A DNA stretch of 55,586 nt from positions 1 to 55,586 of the forward strand of contig JAUQYB010000130.1 in assembly GCA_030837825.1 (NCBI GenBank), read 5' to 3'. Under the pieces are notes generated by a model. It had not been told where the DNA came from and made no database searches. It saw only the letters and a program-made list of their open reading frames with translations. The DNA is from Albidovulum sp. GTDB lineage: Bacteria; Pseudomonadota; Alphaproteobacteria; Rhodobacterales; Rhodobacteraceae. This document shows, one piece after another, positions 1 to 8,217 of the stretch; within the stretch, counting starts at the first letter, position 1; the number at the start of each line of letters is the position of its first letter. Both the position numbers and the translations under genes were made by a program.

Positions 1-267
1 CTCAGAGGCGGCTAAGGAGGAGAAGGAGGCCACGAAGCGACGCCGCGCGGGAAGCGCGGGCGGTCAGGGCGATATGCTGGCTCCGTGTCATGGGGCGCGA
101 CTATACGCGGCGCGCGGCGGAGGGAAAGGGAAAAATGCGGGATGCGCGCGGGCGCGGGGAATGCGGCAAAAAGGACATGGACGACAGGATTCCCGCAGGT
201 GCCGAAGCCAAGGGTGGAGGGCGGCGCGCTCCGCCGCTATCCTGCCTGCGGCAGCACAGGTGAGCGC
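1..267. other. Left-edge stretch with no supportable gene
   Basis: The plus-strand frame starting at base 2 is open to base 271, but its translation turns into low-complexity Arg/Gly-rich text and shows no family I recognise. It could hold the last codons of a gene entering from the left, but I cannot fix where it would stop. Bases 43-59 form a short GC hairpin (CCGCGC, loop GGGAA, GCGCGG) without a following T tract, so it is only a weak terminator candidate. The GSCFA gene begins at 268. Confidence 0.4.
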
Positions 268-1362
268 GTGAGCGGCGGCAAGACACCCTATTCCGACCTT
301 CCCCCGCAGGCGTTCTGGCGGACCGGCGTGGCCGAGCCCGGGCTGGCGGGCTTGCGCGCGCTCTGGTCGTCGCGCTGGGCGCTGCCGGCCGATGCGCGCT
401 TCGCCACCTTCGGGTCGTGCTTTGCCCAGCACATCGGCCGGGCGCTGACGGCCCGGGGGCAGCACTGGCTCGATGCCGAGCCTGCGCCGGGGCGGACGCC
501 GCCCGAAATCGCCCGCGCCTTCAACTACGGCGTCTTCTCGGCCCGCACCGGCAACATCTACACGGCGGCGCAGCTTCTCCTGCTGGTGCGGCTCGCGGCT
601 GGCGAGGACGATCCGGATCTGCCGGAATTCTGGCCCGATGGCGCCCGGGTGGCGGATTCGCTCCGCCCGGCGATCGAGCCCTCGGGCTTCGCCTCGGCCG
701 AGGAGGCGCGGCTCAGCCGCCTGTCGATGGTCAGGGCGTTCCGGCGGGCGATCGCCGGGGCGGATGTCTTCGTCTTCACCCTGGGCCTGACCGAGGGCTG
801 GGAGAATGCGGCGACCGGCCAGCCCTATGCGATGTGCCCCGGCACCGCCGCCGGCAGCTTCGATCCGGCGCGCCACCGGTTCCGGGAATACCGCTTCGGC
901 GAAATCGGCGCGGCGCTCGATCAGGCGGTGGCGGCGATGCGGCGGATCAATCCGGGGCTGCGCATCCTGCTGACGGTTTCGCCGGTGCCGCTGACGGCGA
1001 CGGCTTCGGGCCGGCACGTTCTGGTGGCGACGACGCAGTCCAAGGCGGTCTTGCGCGCGGTGGCGGGTGAACTGGCCGCCGCCGACGCCGGCGTGGACTA
1101 CTTCCCCTCCTACGAGATCATCGCCGGCGCGCCCGCGGCGGCGCGGTTCTACGAGGCAAACCTGCGGTCGGTGACGCAGGCGGGGGTCGACACGGTGATG
1201 GGGCATTTCTTCGCCGGCCTCAGGCTCGACGCGCCCGAGGCCCATTCGGGTGAGGCGGGCGCCCGACAGGCATCCGAGGCCGAGGCGGAGGCGCGCATGG
1301 CGGCCGACGATCTGGTCTGCGAGGAGCAGCTTCTGGAGGCTTACGCGCGTGGCCGAGCCTGA
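268..1362 (+). CDS. GSCFA domain protein
   Basis: Predicted cytoplasmic protein of 364 residues with the family signature GSCFA at residues 49-53 (context FATFGSCFAQHI) and the conserved opening PYSDLPPQAFWR at 7-18. The GSCFA family is uncharacterised. It resembles SGNH/GDSL esterases in having a serine-containing glycine block near the N terminus, and it is often seen near surface-polysaccharide or modification genes; no reaction is proven. I chose the GTG at 268 because the family begins just before PYSDLP and the upstream in-frame extension to 85 is Arg-rich and unlike the family. The stop overlaps the start of the next gene by 14 bases, so the two are very likely co-translated. Confidence 0.88.
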   Translation: MSGGKTPYSDLPPQAFWRTGVAEPGLAGLRALWSSRWALPADARFATFGSCFAQHIGRALTARGQHWLDAEPAPGRTPPEIARAFNYGVFSARTGNIYTAAQLLLLVRLAAGEDDPDLPEFWPDGARVADSLRPAIEPSGFASAEEARLSRLSMVRAFRRAIAGADVFVFTLGLTEGWENAATGQPYAMCPGTAAGSFDPARHRFREYRFGEIGAALDQAVAAMRRINPGLRILLTVSPVPLTATASGRHVLVATTQSKAVLRAVAGELAAADAGVDYFPSYEIIAGAPAAARFYEANLRSVTQAGVDTVMGHFFAGLRLDAPEAHSGEAGARQASEAEAEARMAADDLVCEEQLLEAYARGRA

Positions 1363-2032
1363 CCTTCTCATCCTCGGCGACAGTCATTCGGTGGCGCTGA
1401 AGGCGGGCTGCGATGCCCTCGGGCTCAGGGCAGAGATGCTGTCGTTTTCCGGCAACATCTGGCATCAGGGGCTGGTGTCGCTTCACCGCAATCGCGGGAT
1501 ATTCGTGCGCAACCGCGCGTTTCAGCAGCGGGTGGCCGAGCTTGCCGCGCGGCTCGGGCGCGGCAATGTGCTATCCCCGGAGGTGCCGGTCCTGGCGTCG
1601 TTCGGGTTTCATCTCGGGCGGATCGTGCCGCCCTTCGGCTACAACGGCCACCGGACCGACGCGGCGGGCTTCCTTGCCGACGAGACCAGCCAGTTCGCCT
1701 CGCGCGCGCTGGCCGAGGCCTATGTGCGGCATTTCCGGCAGGGCCATGTGCGGATGCTCAGGCGCCTTTCGGAGATGGTGCCGACCGTCGCCGTCGCCCC
1801 GCCCGACATTTTCGGCGCGGCCAACTATCCGCTTTTCATCACGATCGTGAAGGAGATGATCCGCGCCGCGGGCGTGCCGCTCTTCGATCCCTGCGCCGAA
1901 CTGTTCCCGGGGCAGGCGGGCCTGCCCGGGGAATTCCTGACCGAAGACGGCGTGCATGGCAACGCCGCCTACGGCGAACGCGTCATCAGCCTTCTCCTCG
2001 ACCGCGGGCTGATCGCGCGCCGGGCGGCGTGA
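1349..2032 (+). CDS. SGNH/GDSL-like hydrolase family protein
   Basis: 227-residue protein opening with LLILGDSHS, which places a block-I GDSH at residues 10-13, where Ser12 would be the nucleophile. It closes with EDGVHGN, giving Asp200 and His203 in the DxxH arrangement of SGNH hydrolases. A middle segment, PDIFGAANYP, is typical of small family members in Rhodobacterales. The GTG at 1349 lies inside the end of the GSCFA gene; the longer frame reaching back to 1250 is Arg-rich and rejected. Having His instead of Leu after the nucleophile is common in this branch. A role as an esterase or acyl-transferase partner of the GSCFA protein is inferred from the overlap only. Confidence 0.75.
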   Translation: MAEPDLLILGDSHSVALKAGCDALGLRAEMLSFSGNIWHQGLVSLHRNRGIFVRNRAFQQRVAELAARLGRGNVLSPEVPVLASFGFHLGRIVPPFGYNGHRTDAAGFLADETSQFASRALAEAYVRHFRQGHVRMLRRLSEMVPTVAVAPPDIFGAANYPLFITIVKEMIRAAGVPLFDPCAELFPGQAGLPGEFLTEDGVHGNAAYGERVISLLLDRGLIARRAA

Positions 2033-2054
2033 CCCGCGCACCGGTCTGGCGGGG

Positions 2055-3563
2055 TCAGTTGCCTTGCGTGCCGGCGGCGGGCGCCGCCTCGCCGGCCGGG
2101 GCGGCGCCTTCCGCGGCGCCTTCCGCCGGCGGCGGGGCTTCCTCGGTCAGCGCGCCATCGGTCCAGGTCCCGGCCGCGGTCTGGCCGGTGGCATAGCGCA
2201 TGATCCCCTGGCCCTGCCGCTTGCCGGCCTTGAAGCTGCCTTCGTAGACGTCGCCATTGGCATAGGTGGCGGTTCCCTGCCCGTCGATCTCGCCGGCCTT
2301 CCAGCCGCCGGTATAGCGGAAGCCGTCGGCCATCACGATCTCGCCCTGGCCCTCGCGCTGGCCGGCGACGAAATCGCCGGTATAGACCGACCCGTCGGCG
2401 TATTTCGCCACACCCTTGCCCTGGCGCTGGCCGTCCTTCCAGTCGCCGTCATAGGTGTAGCCGTCGGGATAGGTCATCTTGCCCTTCCCGTGGTTCTTGC
2501 CGCCCTTGAACGCGCCTTCGTAGACAAGCCCGTTGGCATAGCTGGCCCGGCCGGTCCCCTCGATCACGCCGTCCTTCCAGTCGCCCTCGTAGGTCGAGCC
2601 GTCGGCATAGGTGATCCTGCCCTTGCCGTTCGCAAGATCGTTCACGAACTGGCCCTCGTAGACCGATCCGTCGGGGTAGGTCACCTTGCCGGTGCCCTCG
2701 ATCCGGCCCGCCACCCAGTTGCCGTCGTAGACATAGCCGTCGGTGCCGCGGAAGATGCCCTTGCCCTGCCGCTGGTCGGCGGCGAACTCGCCCTCGTAGC
2801 TGTCGCCGTTGGCGTAGGTCACCTTGCCCTTGCCCTGCCGCTTGCCGTTCTGGAAGCCGCCCTCGTAGACATCCTTGTTGGGCTGGGTGAGCTTGCCCTG
2901 GCCGTTCATTTCCCCGTCGGCCCAGCCGCCGTCGTAGGTCAGCCCGTCGGCGAGCGTCAGCTTGCCCTGACCCGCACGCTGGCCGCGCAGGATGTCGCCT
3001 TCATAGACGGCGCCGTCGGGGTAGGTGATCCTGCCCTTGCCCTCCTTCACGCCCATCACCCAGTCGCCGTCGTAGACGTAGCCGCCGGGGCTTTCCATGC
3101 GGCCCTTGCCGTTGTGCAGCGCCTTGGTGAATCCCCCGGCATAGGTGGTGCCGTTGGCATAATGCGCCGTGCCCTGCCCCTCGATCTCGCCCGCCAGCCA
3201 GTCGCCCTCGTAGGTGCCGCCGTCGGCGAAGGTGATCTTGCCCTTGCCCTGGGGCTTGCCCTTCACGAAGGCGCCCTCGTAGACCGAGCCGTTGGGGTAA
3301 CGCGCGCGGCCCTGGCCGAGAATCTCGCCCTCGACCCAGTCGCCGCTGTATTCGTAGCCGTTGGGCAGCCGGTAGATGCCTTGGCCGTGTTGCTTGCCGT
3401 CCTTGAAGGTGCCTTCGTAGATGCCGCCGTCGTCGTATTCCTTGGTGACGACCTCCTGCGCGGCGGCGATGCCGGCCGCCGTCACGGCAACCCCCGCCGT
3501 CGTGATCGCCAGCGCGGCGAGACCCGCCGCTGTCAGACCGTGACCGCCCATCCGCTTCATCAT
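2055..3563 (-). CDS. Exported all-MORN-repeat protein
   Basis: 502-residue protein. An N-terminal hydrophobic segment (LTAAGLAALAITTAGVAVTA) ending near AAAQ looks like a signal peptide or membrane anchor. The rest is almost wholly MORN repeats: I count 18 consecutive 23-residue units of pattern YxGxxxxGxxxGxGxxxxxxGxx, then one degenerate unit (AAGTW) and an acidic Pro/Ala tail. MORN repeats form a flat beta-meander and serve in scaffolding or lipid and peptidoglycan contact; no enzyme domain is present. Tandem ATGs at 3563 and 3560 sit after GGAGAGG. The longer frame back to 3719 lacks a signal peptide at its start and is rejected. It stands alone and faces away from nadE. Confidence 0.88.
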   Translation of the reverse strand: MMKRMGGHGLTAAGLAALAITTAGVAVTAAGIAAAQEVVTKEYDDGGIYEGTFKDGKQHGQGIYRLPNGYEYSGDWVEGEILGQGRARYPNGSVYEGAFVKGKPQGKGKITFADGGTYEGDWLAGEIEGQGTAHYANGTTYAGGFTKALHNGKGRMESPGGYVYDGDWVMGVKEGKGRITYPDGAVYEGDILRGQRAGQGKLTLADGLTYDGGWADGEMNGQGKLTQPNKDVYEGGFQNGKRQGKGKVTYANGDSYEGEFAADQRQGKGIFRGTDGYVYDGNWVAGRIEGTGKVTYPDGSVYEGQFVNDLANGKGRITYADGSTYEGDWKDGVIEGTGRASYANGLVYEGAFKGGKNHGKGKMTYPDGYTYDGDWKDGQRQGKGVAKYADGSVYTGDFVAGQREGQGEIVMADGFRYTGGWKAGEIDGQGTATYANGDVYEGSFKAGKRQGQGIMRYATGQTAAGTWTDGALTEEAPPPAEGAAEGAAPAGEAAPAAGTQGN

Positions 3564-3631
3564 CGCCTCTCCGTCGCCACCTTCGGTCCGCACTCGCAAG
3601 CGCTTCCATACACCCGTTCGCACGGGCGGGA

Positions 3632-3660
3632 ACCATATTTCCCGGACCCCGCGGTGACAA
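3632..3660 (-). promoter_or_regulatory. Predicted sigma-70-type promoter of the MORN gene
   Basis: Read on the minus strand, TTGTCA (3660-3655) and TATGGT (3637-3632) are separated by 17 bases and lie about 70 bases upstream of the MORN start codon. This is the only good match in the 217-base divergent gap with nadE. Prediction by eye only. Confidence 0.4.
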
Positions 3661-3780
3661 GTCAAAGGCGGCGCGCCGGGGGATGATCGGCGGCCGAGGG
3701 GTGGCCCCTTTCCGCCCATCGGCGCTTTCCCTTCGCGGCAGGTCTGCTAAGACAGGGGCGCCACGAACCCGGAGACGCGC

Positions 3781-5442
3781 ATGGCCGGCACCTTCCGCCT
3801 GACCCTCGCCCAGCTCAACCCGACCGTCGGGGATTTCGCCGCGAACGCAGCGAAGGCCCGCGCCGCCTGGGCGGAGGGAAAGGCGGCCGGCGCCGACATG
3901 GTGGCGCTGACCGAAATGTTCCTGACCGGCTACCAGACGCAGGACCTGGTGCTGAAACCCGCCTTCACCGACGAGGCGATGGCCTGGATCGCGCGGCTGG
4001 CGGCGGATTGTGCGGATGGCCCGGCGCTCGGGATCGGCGGGCCCTGGCGCGATCCGCAGGGGCTTCTCTACAACGCCTGGCATGTGCTCCAGGGCGGCAA
4101 GGTGCAGGCGCGGGTTCTGAAGCATCACCTGCCGGACGACACCGTCTTCGACGAGGGCCGGCTGTTCGAAACCGCTCCGGTCAGCGGGCCCTACGCCGTC
4201 GGCGGCGTGCGCATCGGCACGCCGATCTGCGAGGATGCCTGGTTCGACGACGTGACCGAGACGCTGGCAGAGACGGGGGCCGAGATCCTGCTGGTGCCGA
4301 ACGGGTCGCCCTACTACCGCAACAAGTATGACCGGCGCGTCAACCTCATGGTCTCCCGCGTGATCGAGACGCACCTGCCGCTGGTCTATCTCAACATGGT
4401 CGGCGCCCAGGACGACCAGGTCTTCGACGGGGCGAGCTTCGTCCTCAACCCGGGCGCGGACCTGGCGTTGCAGATGCCGGCCTTCGACGAATGCATCCGC
4501 CATGTCGATTTCACCCGCGGCGAGCACGGCTGGCGGGCGGCGCGCACCGAGCTGGTGCCGCTCCCGGACGAATGGGAACAGGACTATCGCGCGATGGTGC
4601 AGGCCTTGCGCGACTATTGCCGCAAGTCGGGGTTCGGCAAGGTGATGCTGGGGTTGTCGGGCGGCGTCGATTCGGCGCTGGTGGCCGCCGTCGCGGCAGA
4701 TGCCCTGGGTCCAGACAACGTCCGCTGCGTGATGCTGCCGTCGGAATACACCTCGGTCCATTCGCTCGAGGATGCGAAGGCGGTGGCGCAGGCACTGGGT
4801 TGCCGGCTCGACACCGTGTCGATCGAGGGCGCGCGGGAGGCCGTGGAAGTGGCGCTCGCGCATCTGTTCGAGGGGCTGGCGCCGGGGCTTGCCGAAGAAA
4901 ACATTCAGTCCCGCCTCAGGGGCCTGATGCTCATGGCGATCTCGAACAAGTTCGGCGAGATGCTTCTGACCACCGGCAACAAGTCCGAGGTGGCGGTCGG
5001 CTATGCCACTATCTACGGCGACATGTCGGGGGGCTACAACCCGCTGAAGGATCTCTACAAGACCCGGGTGTTCGAGACCTGCCGCTGGCGCAACGCCAAC
5101 CACCGGCCCTGGATGACGGGGCCGGAGGGCGCGGTGATCCCCGAGCGGGTGATCGAGAAGGCGCCTTCGGCCGAACTCAGGCCCGACCAGAAGGACGAGG
5201 ACAGCCTGCCGCCCTATGCCGTGCTCGACGCGATCCTCGAGCGGCTGATCGAGGGCGACCAGTCGGTGGCCGAGGTGGTCGCGGCGGGCTTCGACCGGGC
5301 GGTGGTGAAGAAGGTGGAGAGCCTCATCTACGCCAGCGAACACAAGCGCTTCCAGGCGGCGCCGGGGGTGCGGCTGACGAAGAAGGCCTTCTGGCTCGAC
5401 CGCCGCTATCCAATCGTCAACCGCTGGCGCGACGGAAGCTGA
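3781..5442 (+). CDS. nadE: Glutamine-dependent NAD+ synthetase
   Basis: 553-residue two-domain enzyme that makes NAD+ from deamido-NAD+, ATP and glutamine, the last step of NAD synthesis in the cytoplasm. The N-terminal nitrilase-type glutaminase domain (about 1-250) carries the Glu45, Lys114, Cys150 triad in TEMFLTGY, VLKHHLPDD and PICEDAW. The C-terminal synthetase domain has the PP-loop SGGVDSA at 293-299 followed by GNKSEVAVGYATIYGD. Length fits the glutamine-dependent class; ammonia-dependent enzymes are about half this size. The ATG at 3781 follows a modest purine stretch (CCGGAGACGCGC). It is monocistronic as far as I can see, with the next gene 94 bases downstream. Confidence 0.97.
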   Translation: MAGTFRLTLAQLNPTVGDFAANAAKARAAWAEGKAAGADMVALTEMFLTGYQTQDLVLKPAFTDEAMAWIARLAADCADGPALGIGGPWRDPQGLLYNAWHVLQGGKVQARVLKHHLPDDTVFDEGRLFETAPVSGPYAVGGVRIGTPICEDAWFDDVTETLAETGAEILLVPNGSPYYRNKYDRRVNLMVSRVIETHLPLVYLNMVGAQDDQVFDGASFVLNPGADLALQMPAFDECIRHVDFTRGEHGWRAARTELVPLPDEWEQDYRAMVQALRDYCRKSGFGKVMLGLSGGVDSALVAAVAADALGPDNVRCVMLPSEYTSVHSLEDAKAVAQALGCRLDTVSIEGAREAVEVALAHLFEGLAPGLAEENIQSRLRGLMLMAISNKFGEMLLTTGNKSEVAVGYATIYGDMSGGYNPLKDLYKTRVFETCRWRNANHRPWMTGPEGAVIPERVIEKAPSAELRPDQKDEDSLPPYAVLDAILERLIEGDQSVAEVVAAGFDRAVVKKVESLIYASEHKRFQAAPGVRLTKKAFWLDRRYPIVNRWRDGS

Positions 5443-5505
5443 TCGCCCGGTTGCGACGCGGACTGCCGCCGCCGGGAATGCCCTGCGCCCGTTCCACCGC
5501 TAGGA

Positions 5506-5532
5506 TCGCCTCCTGCCATCAACAGGAGGTGA
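5506..5532 (+). promoter_or_regulatory. Hairpin that pairs with the ribosome binding site of the next gene
   Basis: TCGCCTCCTG at 5506-5515 is complementary to CAGGAGGTGA at 5523-5532 (10 pairs including one G-U; loop CCATCAA). The right arm contains the whole AGGAGG Shine-Dalgarno that serves the ATG at 5537. If the transcript starts upstream of 5506 the site would be masked, which is the arrangement of thermometers and translational switches. If transcription starts inside the left arm, the hairpin would not form. Confidence 0.5.
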
Positions 5533-5536
5533 AGCC

Positions 5537-6490
5537 ATGCCGACACGCATTCTCCCGGGCCTTCTCGCTTGTGCTCTTGCCGCCGGCCCGGCGGCGGCCG
5601 AGACGACGTTGCGGATCATGAGCTACAACATCTGGGGCGGCGGCGGCAACGAGGCCAAGGGCGTCGAGGAGACCGTGGCGGTGCTGAAGGCCGCCAATCC
5701 CGACATCATCGGCATCCAGGAAACCCGGCTCGAAGGCGCCGACTGCACCGCCGACCATTGCCCGCCGCAGGGCGACTCCGTCGCGAAAGCCATCGCCGAG
5801 GCGCTGGGCTACCAGTACCACGACCAGACTCAGGAAAATGCGGCGCTCTGGGCCAACGCGATCCTGTCGCGCTATCCGATCGGGGCGGCGAGCCCGAATG
5901 ACCTCGGCGTGCCGATCGACGTGAACGGGACGACGGTCTGGGCCTTCAACATCCACCACGACGACGAGCCCTATCAGCCCTATCAGCTTCTCGGCATCGA
6001 ATACGGGCCGGCGCCGTTCATCAAGACCGAGGCCGAGGCGATCGACTACGCCAACCAGACCCGCGGGCCGGCGATGGACCTGTTGTTTCAGGACATGAAG
6101 GCGGCCGAGGGCGCGGCGGCGGTTCTGGTCTTCGGCGACTTCAACGAACCCTCGGAACACGACTGGACCGAGGCGGCGGTCGCGGCGGGCCGGCAGCCGG
6201 TGAAGGTCGTCTGGCCGACGACGCGGCGGTTGTCGGAGGCGGGCTTTGTCGACACCTACCGGGCGGTCTGGCCCGACCCGGTGGCCAAGCCCGCCTTCAC
6301 CTGGACGCCGCAGGGCGACGAGACAGACCCCGAAGACCATCACGACCGCATCGACTTCGCCTGTGCCAGGGCGGCGGGGCTGAAGGTCCTCGATGCCTGG
6401 ATCGTCGGCGAGACGGGCCCGCGCACGGATCTGGCGGTCGATCCCTGGCCCTCGGACCATCGGGCGGTGCTGGCGGAAATCTCGTTCTGA
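5537..6490 (+). CDS. Secreted endonuclease/exonuclease/phosphatase family protein
   Basis: 317 residues with a signal peptide ([21 protein letters not shown], cleavage near 21), so periplasmic or secreted. The fold signatures are in order: SYNIWGG (Asn31), GIQETR (Glu62), [15 protein letters not shown], and SDHRAV at 306-311 with His308 near the end. This is the DNase I/inositol-phosphatase/sphingomyelinase superfamily, which uses a divalent metal to cut phosphodiesters or phosphomonoesters. The substrate cannot be read from sequence; an exported protein of this size could be a nuclease or act on phospholipid head groups. A strong AGGAGG lies 7 bases before the ATG and is contained in a perfect hairpin (see 5506-5532). 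Confidence 0.88.
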   Translation: MPTRILPGLLACALAAGPAAAETTLRIMSYNIWGGGGNEAKGVEETVAVLKAANPDIIGIQETRLEGADCTADHCPPQGDSVAKAIAEALGYQYHDQTQENAALWANAILSRYPIGAASPNDLGVPIDVNGTTVWAFNIHHDDEPYQPYQLLGIEYGPAPFIKTEAEAIDYANQTRGPAMDLLFQDMKAAEGAAAVLVFGDFNEPSEHDWTEAAVAAGRQPVKVVWPTTRRLSEAGFVDTYRAVWPDPVAKPAFTWTPQGDETDPEDHHDRIDFACARAAGLKVLDAWIVGETGPRTDLAVDPWPSDHRAVLAEISF

Positions 6491-6501
6491 CCCCCTCCGG
6501 T

Positions 6502-6517
6502 TGTGCGCCCGGGCACA
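6502..6517. repeat. Perfect inverted repeat between two genes
   Basis: TGTGC at 6502-6506 and GCACA at 6513-6517 flank GCCCGG. It lies 12 bases after the phosphatase-like stop and 77 bases before wrbA. It may be a small hairpin ending the first transcript or an operator for wrbA; the sequence does not decide. Confidence 0.35.
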
Positions 6518-6593
6518 GGCACCGTTCGGGCATGGGGAAACTCGCGGCGGACGAGATGCGTTAGTGTCCCGTCACATCCGAGGAGATTCCGTC

Positions 6594-7187
6594 ATGAGCA
6601 GACCGAAAATTGCTGTCATCTTCTATTCCACCTACGGCACCAACCACGCCATCGCCGAGGCCGCCGCGAAGGCCGCCGAGGCCGCCGGCGCCGAGGTGCG
6701 CCTGCTGCGGGTGGCCGAAACCGCGCCCGAAGCGGCGGTGAACGGCCAGCCTGCCTGGAAGGCGCAGGCGGACAAGATGGCCTCGATCCCGGTGGCGACG
6801 CCCGACGACATGGCCTGGGCCGACGGCTATTTCATCTCCTGCCCCACCCGCTACGGCGTCTCGGCCAGCCAGCTCCGCGCCTTCATCGACACGCTGGGGC
6901 CGGTCTGGCAGAAGGGCGGGCTGTCGAACAAGCCGATCACCGCAACCACCAGCGCGGGCAACCCCCACGGCGGGCAGGAGGCGACGATCCTGTCGCTCTA
7001 CACCACGGCGATGCACTGGGGGGCTATCATCGTCGCGCCGGGCTATACCGACGATGCGATCGCCGCGGCGGGCGGCAATCCCTATGGCTATTCCGCCAAG
7101 GCGGGGGAGTTCGACGACAAGGGCCGGGCGGCGGTCGCCCATCAGGCGCGGCGCCTCGTCGAGATGACGAAGAAGCTCATAGCCTGA
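6594..7187 (+). CDS. wrbA: NAD(P)H:quinone oxidoreductase, WrbA type
   Basis: 197-residue flavodoxin-fold protein expected to bind FMN and reduce quinones by two electrons, protecting against redox cycling. Visible signatures are the phosphate loop [10 protein letters not shown] near the N terminus, the flavin contacts [35 protein letters not shown], and NPYGYSAK near the C terminus. All are typical of WrbA and the length is the usual one. The start is the ATG at 6594, preceded by GAGGAG; the longer open frame upstream belongs to noncoding sequence and the tail of the previous gene. It converges on the kinase gene at 7216 with only 28 bases between. Confidence 0.95.
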   Translation: MSRPKIAVIFYSTYGTNHAIAEAAAKAAEAAGAEVRLLRVAETAPEAAVNGQPAWKAQADKMASIPVATPDDMAWADGYFISCPTRYGVSASQLRAFIDTLGPVWQKGGLSNKPITATTSAGNPHGGQEATILSLYTTAMHWGAIIVAPGYTDDAIAAAGGNPYGYSAKAGEFDDKGRAAVAHQARRLVEMTKKLIA

Positions 7188-7215
7188 CACCGGCGGCGGG
7201 GGTCCGGACCGGTCT

Positions 7216-8160
7216 TCAGATCGGGCCCACCGGGCAGGCGGCGATCAGCCGGCGGGCCTCGCCGGGGTGGCAAAGCTCGGTCGCCTCGGTCATCACCGCA
7301 GCACTTGCAGCTGCCATGCCCTCCTGCAGCGCGCGGGGAAGCGCGCGCCCCCGGGCGAGCGCCAGCGTGAAGGCCGCGACGAAGCTGTCGCCGGCCCCGA
7401 CCTTGCTTTTTACCGGCACCTCTGCCGCCTTGGAGAACCAGCGCCCCTCGCGCGTCGCCATGACCGAGCCGTCGGCCCCCCGCGCGATGACCACGATCTC
7501 GGCCGCGCCCTGACGCACCAGGTTTTCGGCGAAATCGGCGGTGTCGCCGCGGGTCTTGAGGCGGCTCGCGGCCAATGCCTCGGCCTCGCCCGCGTCCATC
7601 CGCAGGACATGGAGGGGGCGGGGCGGGCGGGCGGCGCGGGCGAGCGTCTCGCCCGAGGTGTCGAGAACCAGCCGCGCGCCCTTGGCGGCAACGCGGCGGG
7701 CGAGCGTCGCCGGCAGGTCGTGCGGCAGGCCGGGCGGCAGGCTGCCCGACAGGACGACGAGCGCGTCCGGTTCTGCCGCGGCGGCGATGGCGGCCAACGC
7801 CGCCCGGCCCGCGGCGCGCGACCATGTCGGCCCCGGCATGACGAAGCGGTATTGCGCGCCGGCCGCGCGATCGGTCACCGAAAGGCTTTCCCGCGTTTCG
7901 CCGGGCCCGTCGAACCGGACGGTGGCGAGCCGCTCCTTCTCGATCAGCCGGGCGAGCCGCACGCCCGTCGCACCGCCGAGCGCGACGAAGGCCTGCACCT
8001 CGCCGCCAAGCCGCCGGATCACGCGGGCGACGTTGATCCCGCCGCCGCCGGGATCGGCGCGCGGTTCCTCGCAGCGCAGCTTCGGGCCCGGCCGAACCGC
8101 CTCGGCCGAAGTGGCGAGGTCGAGCGCGGGATTGAGCGTGACAGTCAGGATCGGGGTCAT
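7216..8160 (-). CDS. PfkB-family hexose-phosphate kinase (1-/6-phosphofructokinase type)
   Basis: 314-residue ribokinase-fold sugar kinase. The opening ILTVTLNPALDLA is typical of the phosphofructokinase/tagatose-6-phosphate kinase branch. The glycine-rich substrate loop GGGGINVA is at 38-45 and the catalytic GAGDSF is at 255-260 with Asp258 as base. The likely reaction is phosphorylation of fructose-6-phosphate or fructose-1-phosphate; which one cannot be told from sequence. No PTS genes are nearby, which slightly favours a PfkB-like role. The ATG at 8160 has GGGAGG seven bases upstream. It follows the MBL-fold gene by about 57 bases and may be cotranscribed. Confidence 0.85.
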   Translation of the reverse strand: MTPILTVTLNPALDLATSAEAVRPGPKLRCEEPRADPGGGGINVARVIRRLGGEVQAFVALGGATGVRLARLIEKERLATVRFDGPGETRESLSVTDRAAGAQYRFVMPGPTWSRAAGRAALAAIAAAAEPDALVVLSGSLPPGLPHDLPATLARRVAAKGARLVLDTSGETLARAARPPRPLHVLRMDAGEAEALAASRLKTRGDTADFAENLVRQGAAEIVVIARGADGSVMATREGRWFSKAAEVPVKSKVGAGDSFVAAFTLALARGRALPRALQEGMAAASAAVMTEATELCHPGEARRLIAACPVGPI

Positions 8161-8217
8161 GTCGGCGCCTCCCGTCCGGCAGGGTGGGCGCAATCGCGCC
8201 CCCCGGCAAGGGCGGCG

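Noticed and set aside
2..271. Open frame entering from the left edge
   Set aside because: It turns low-complexity and overlaps the start of the GSCFA gene; not supportable as a gene tail.
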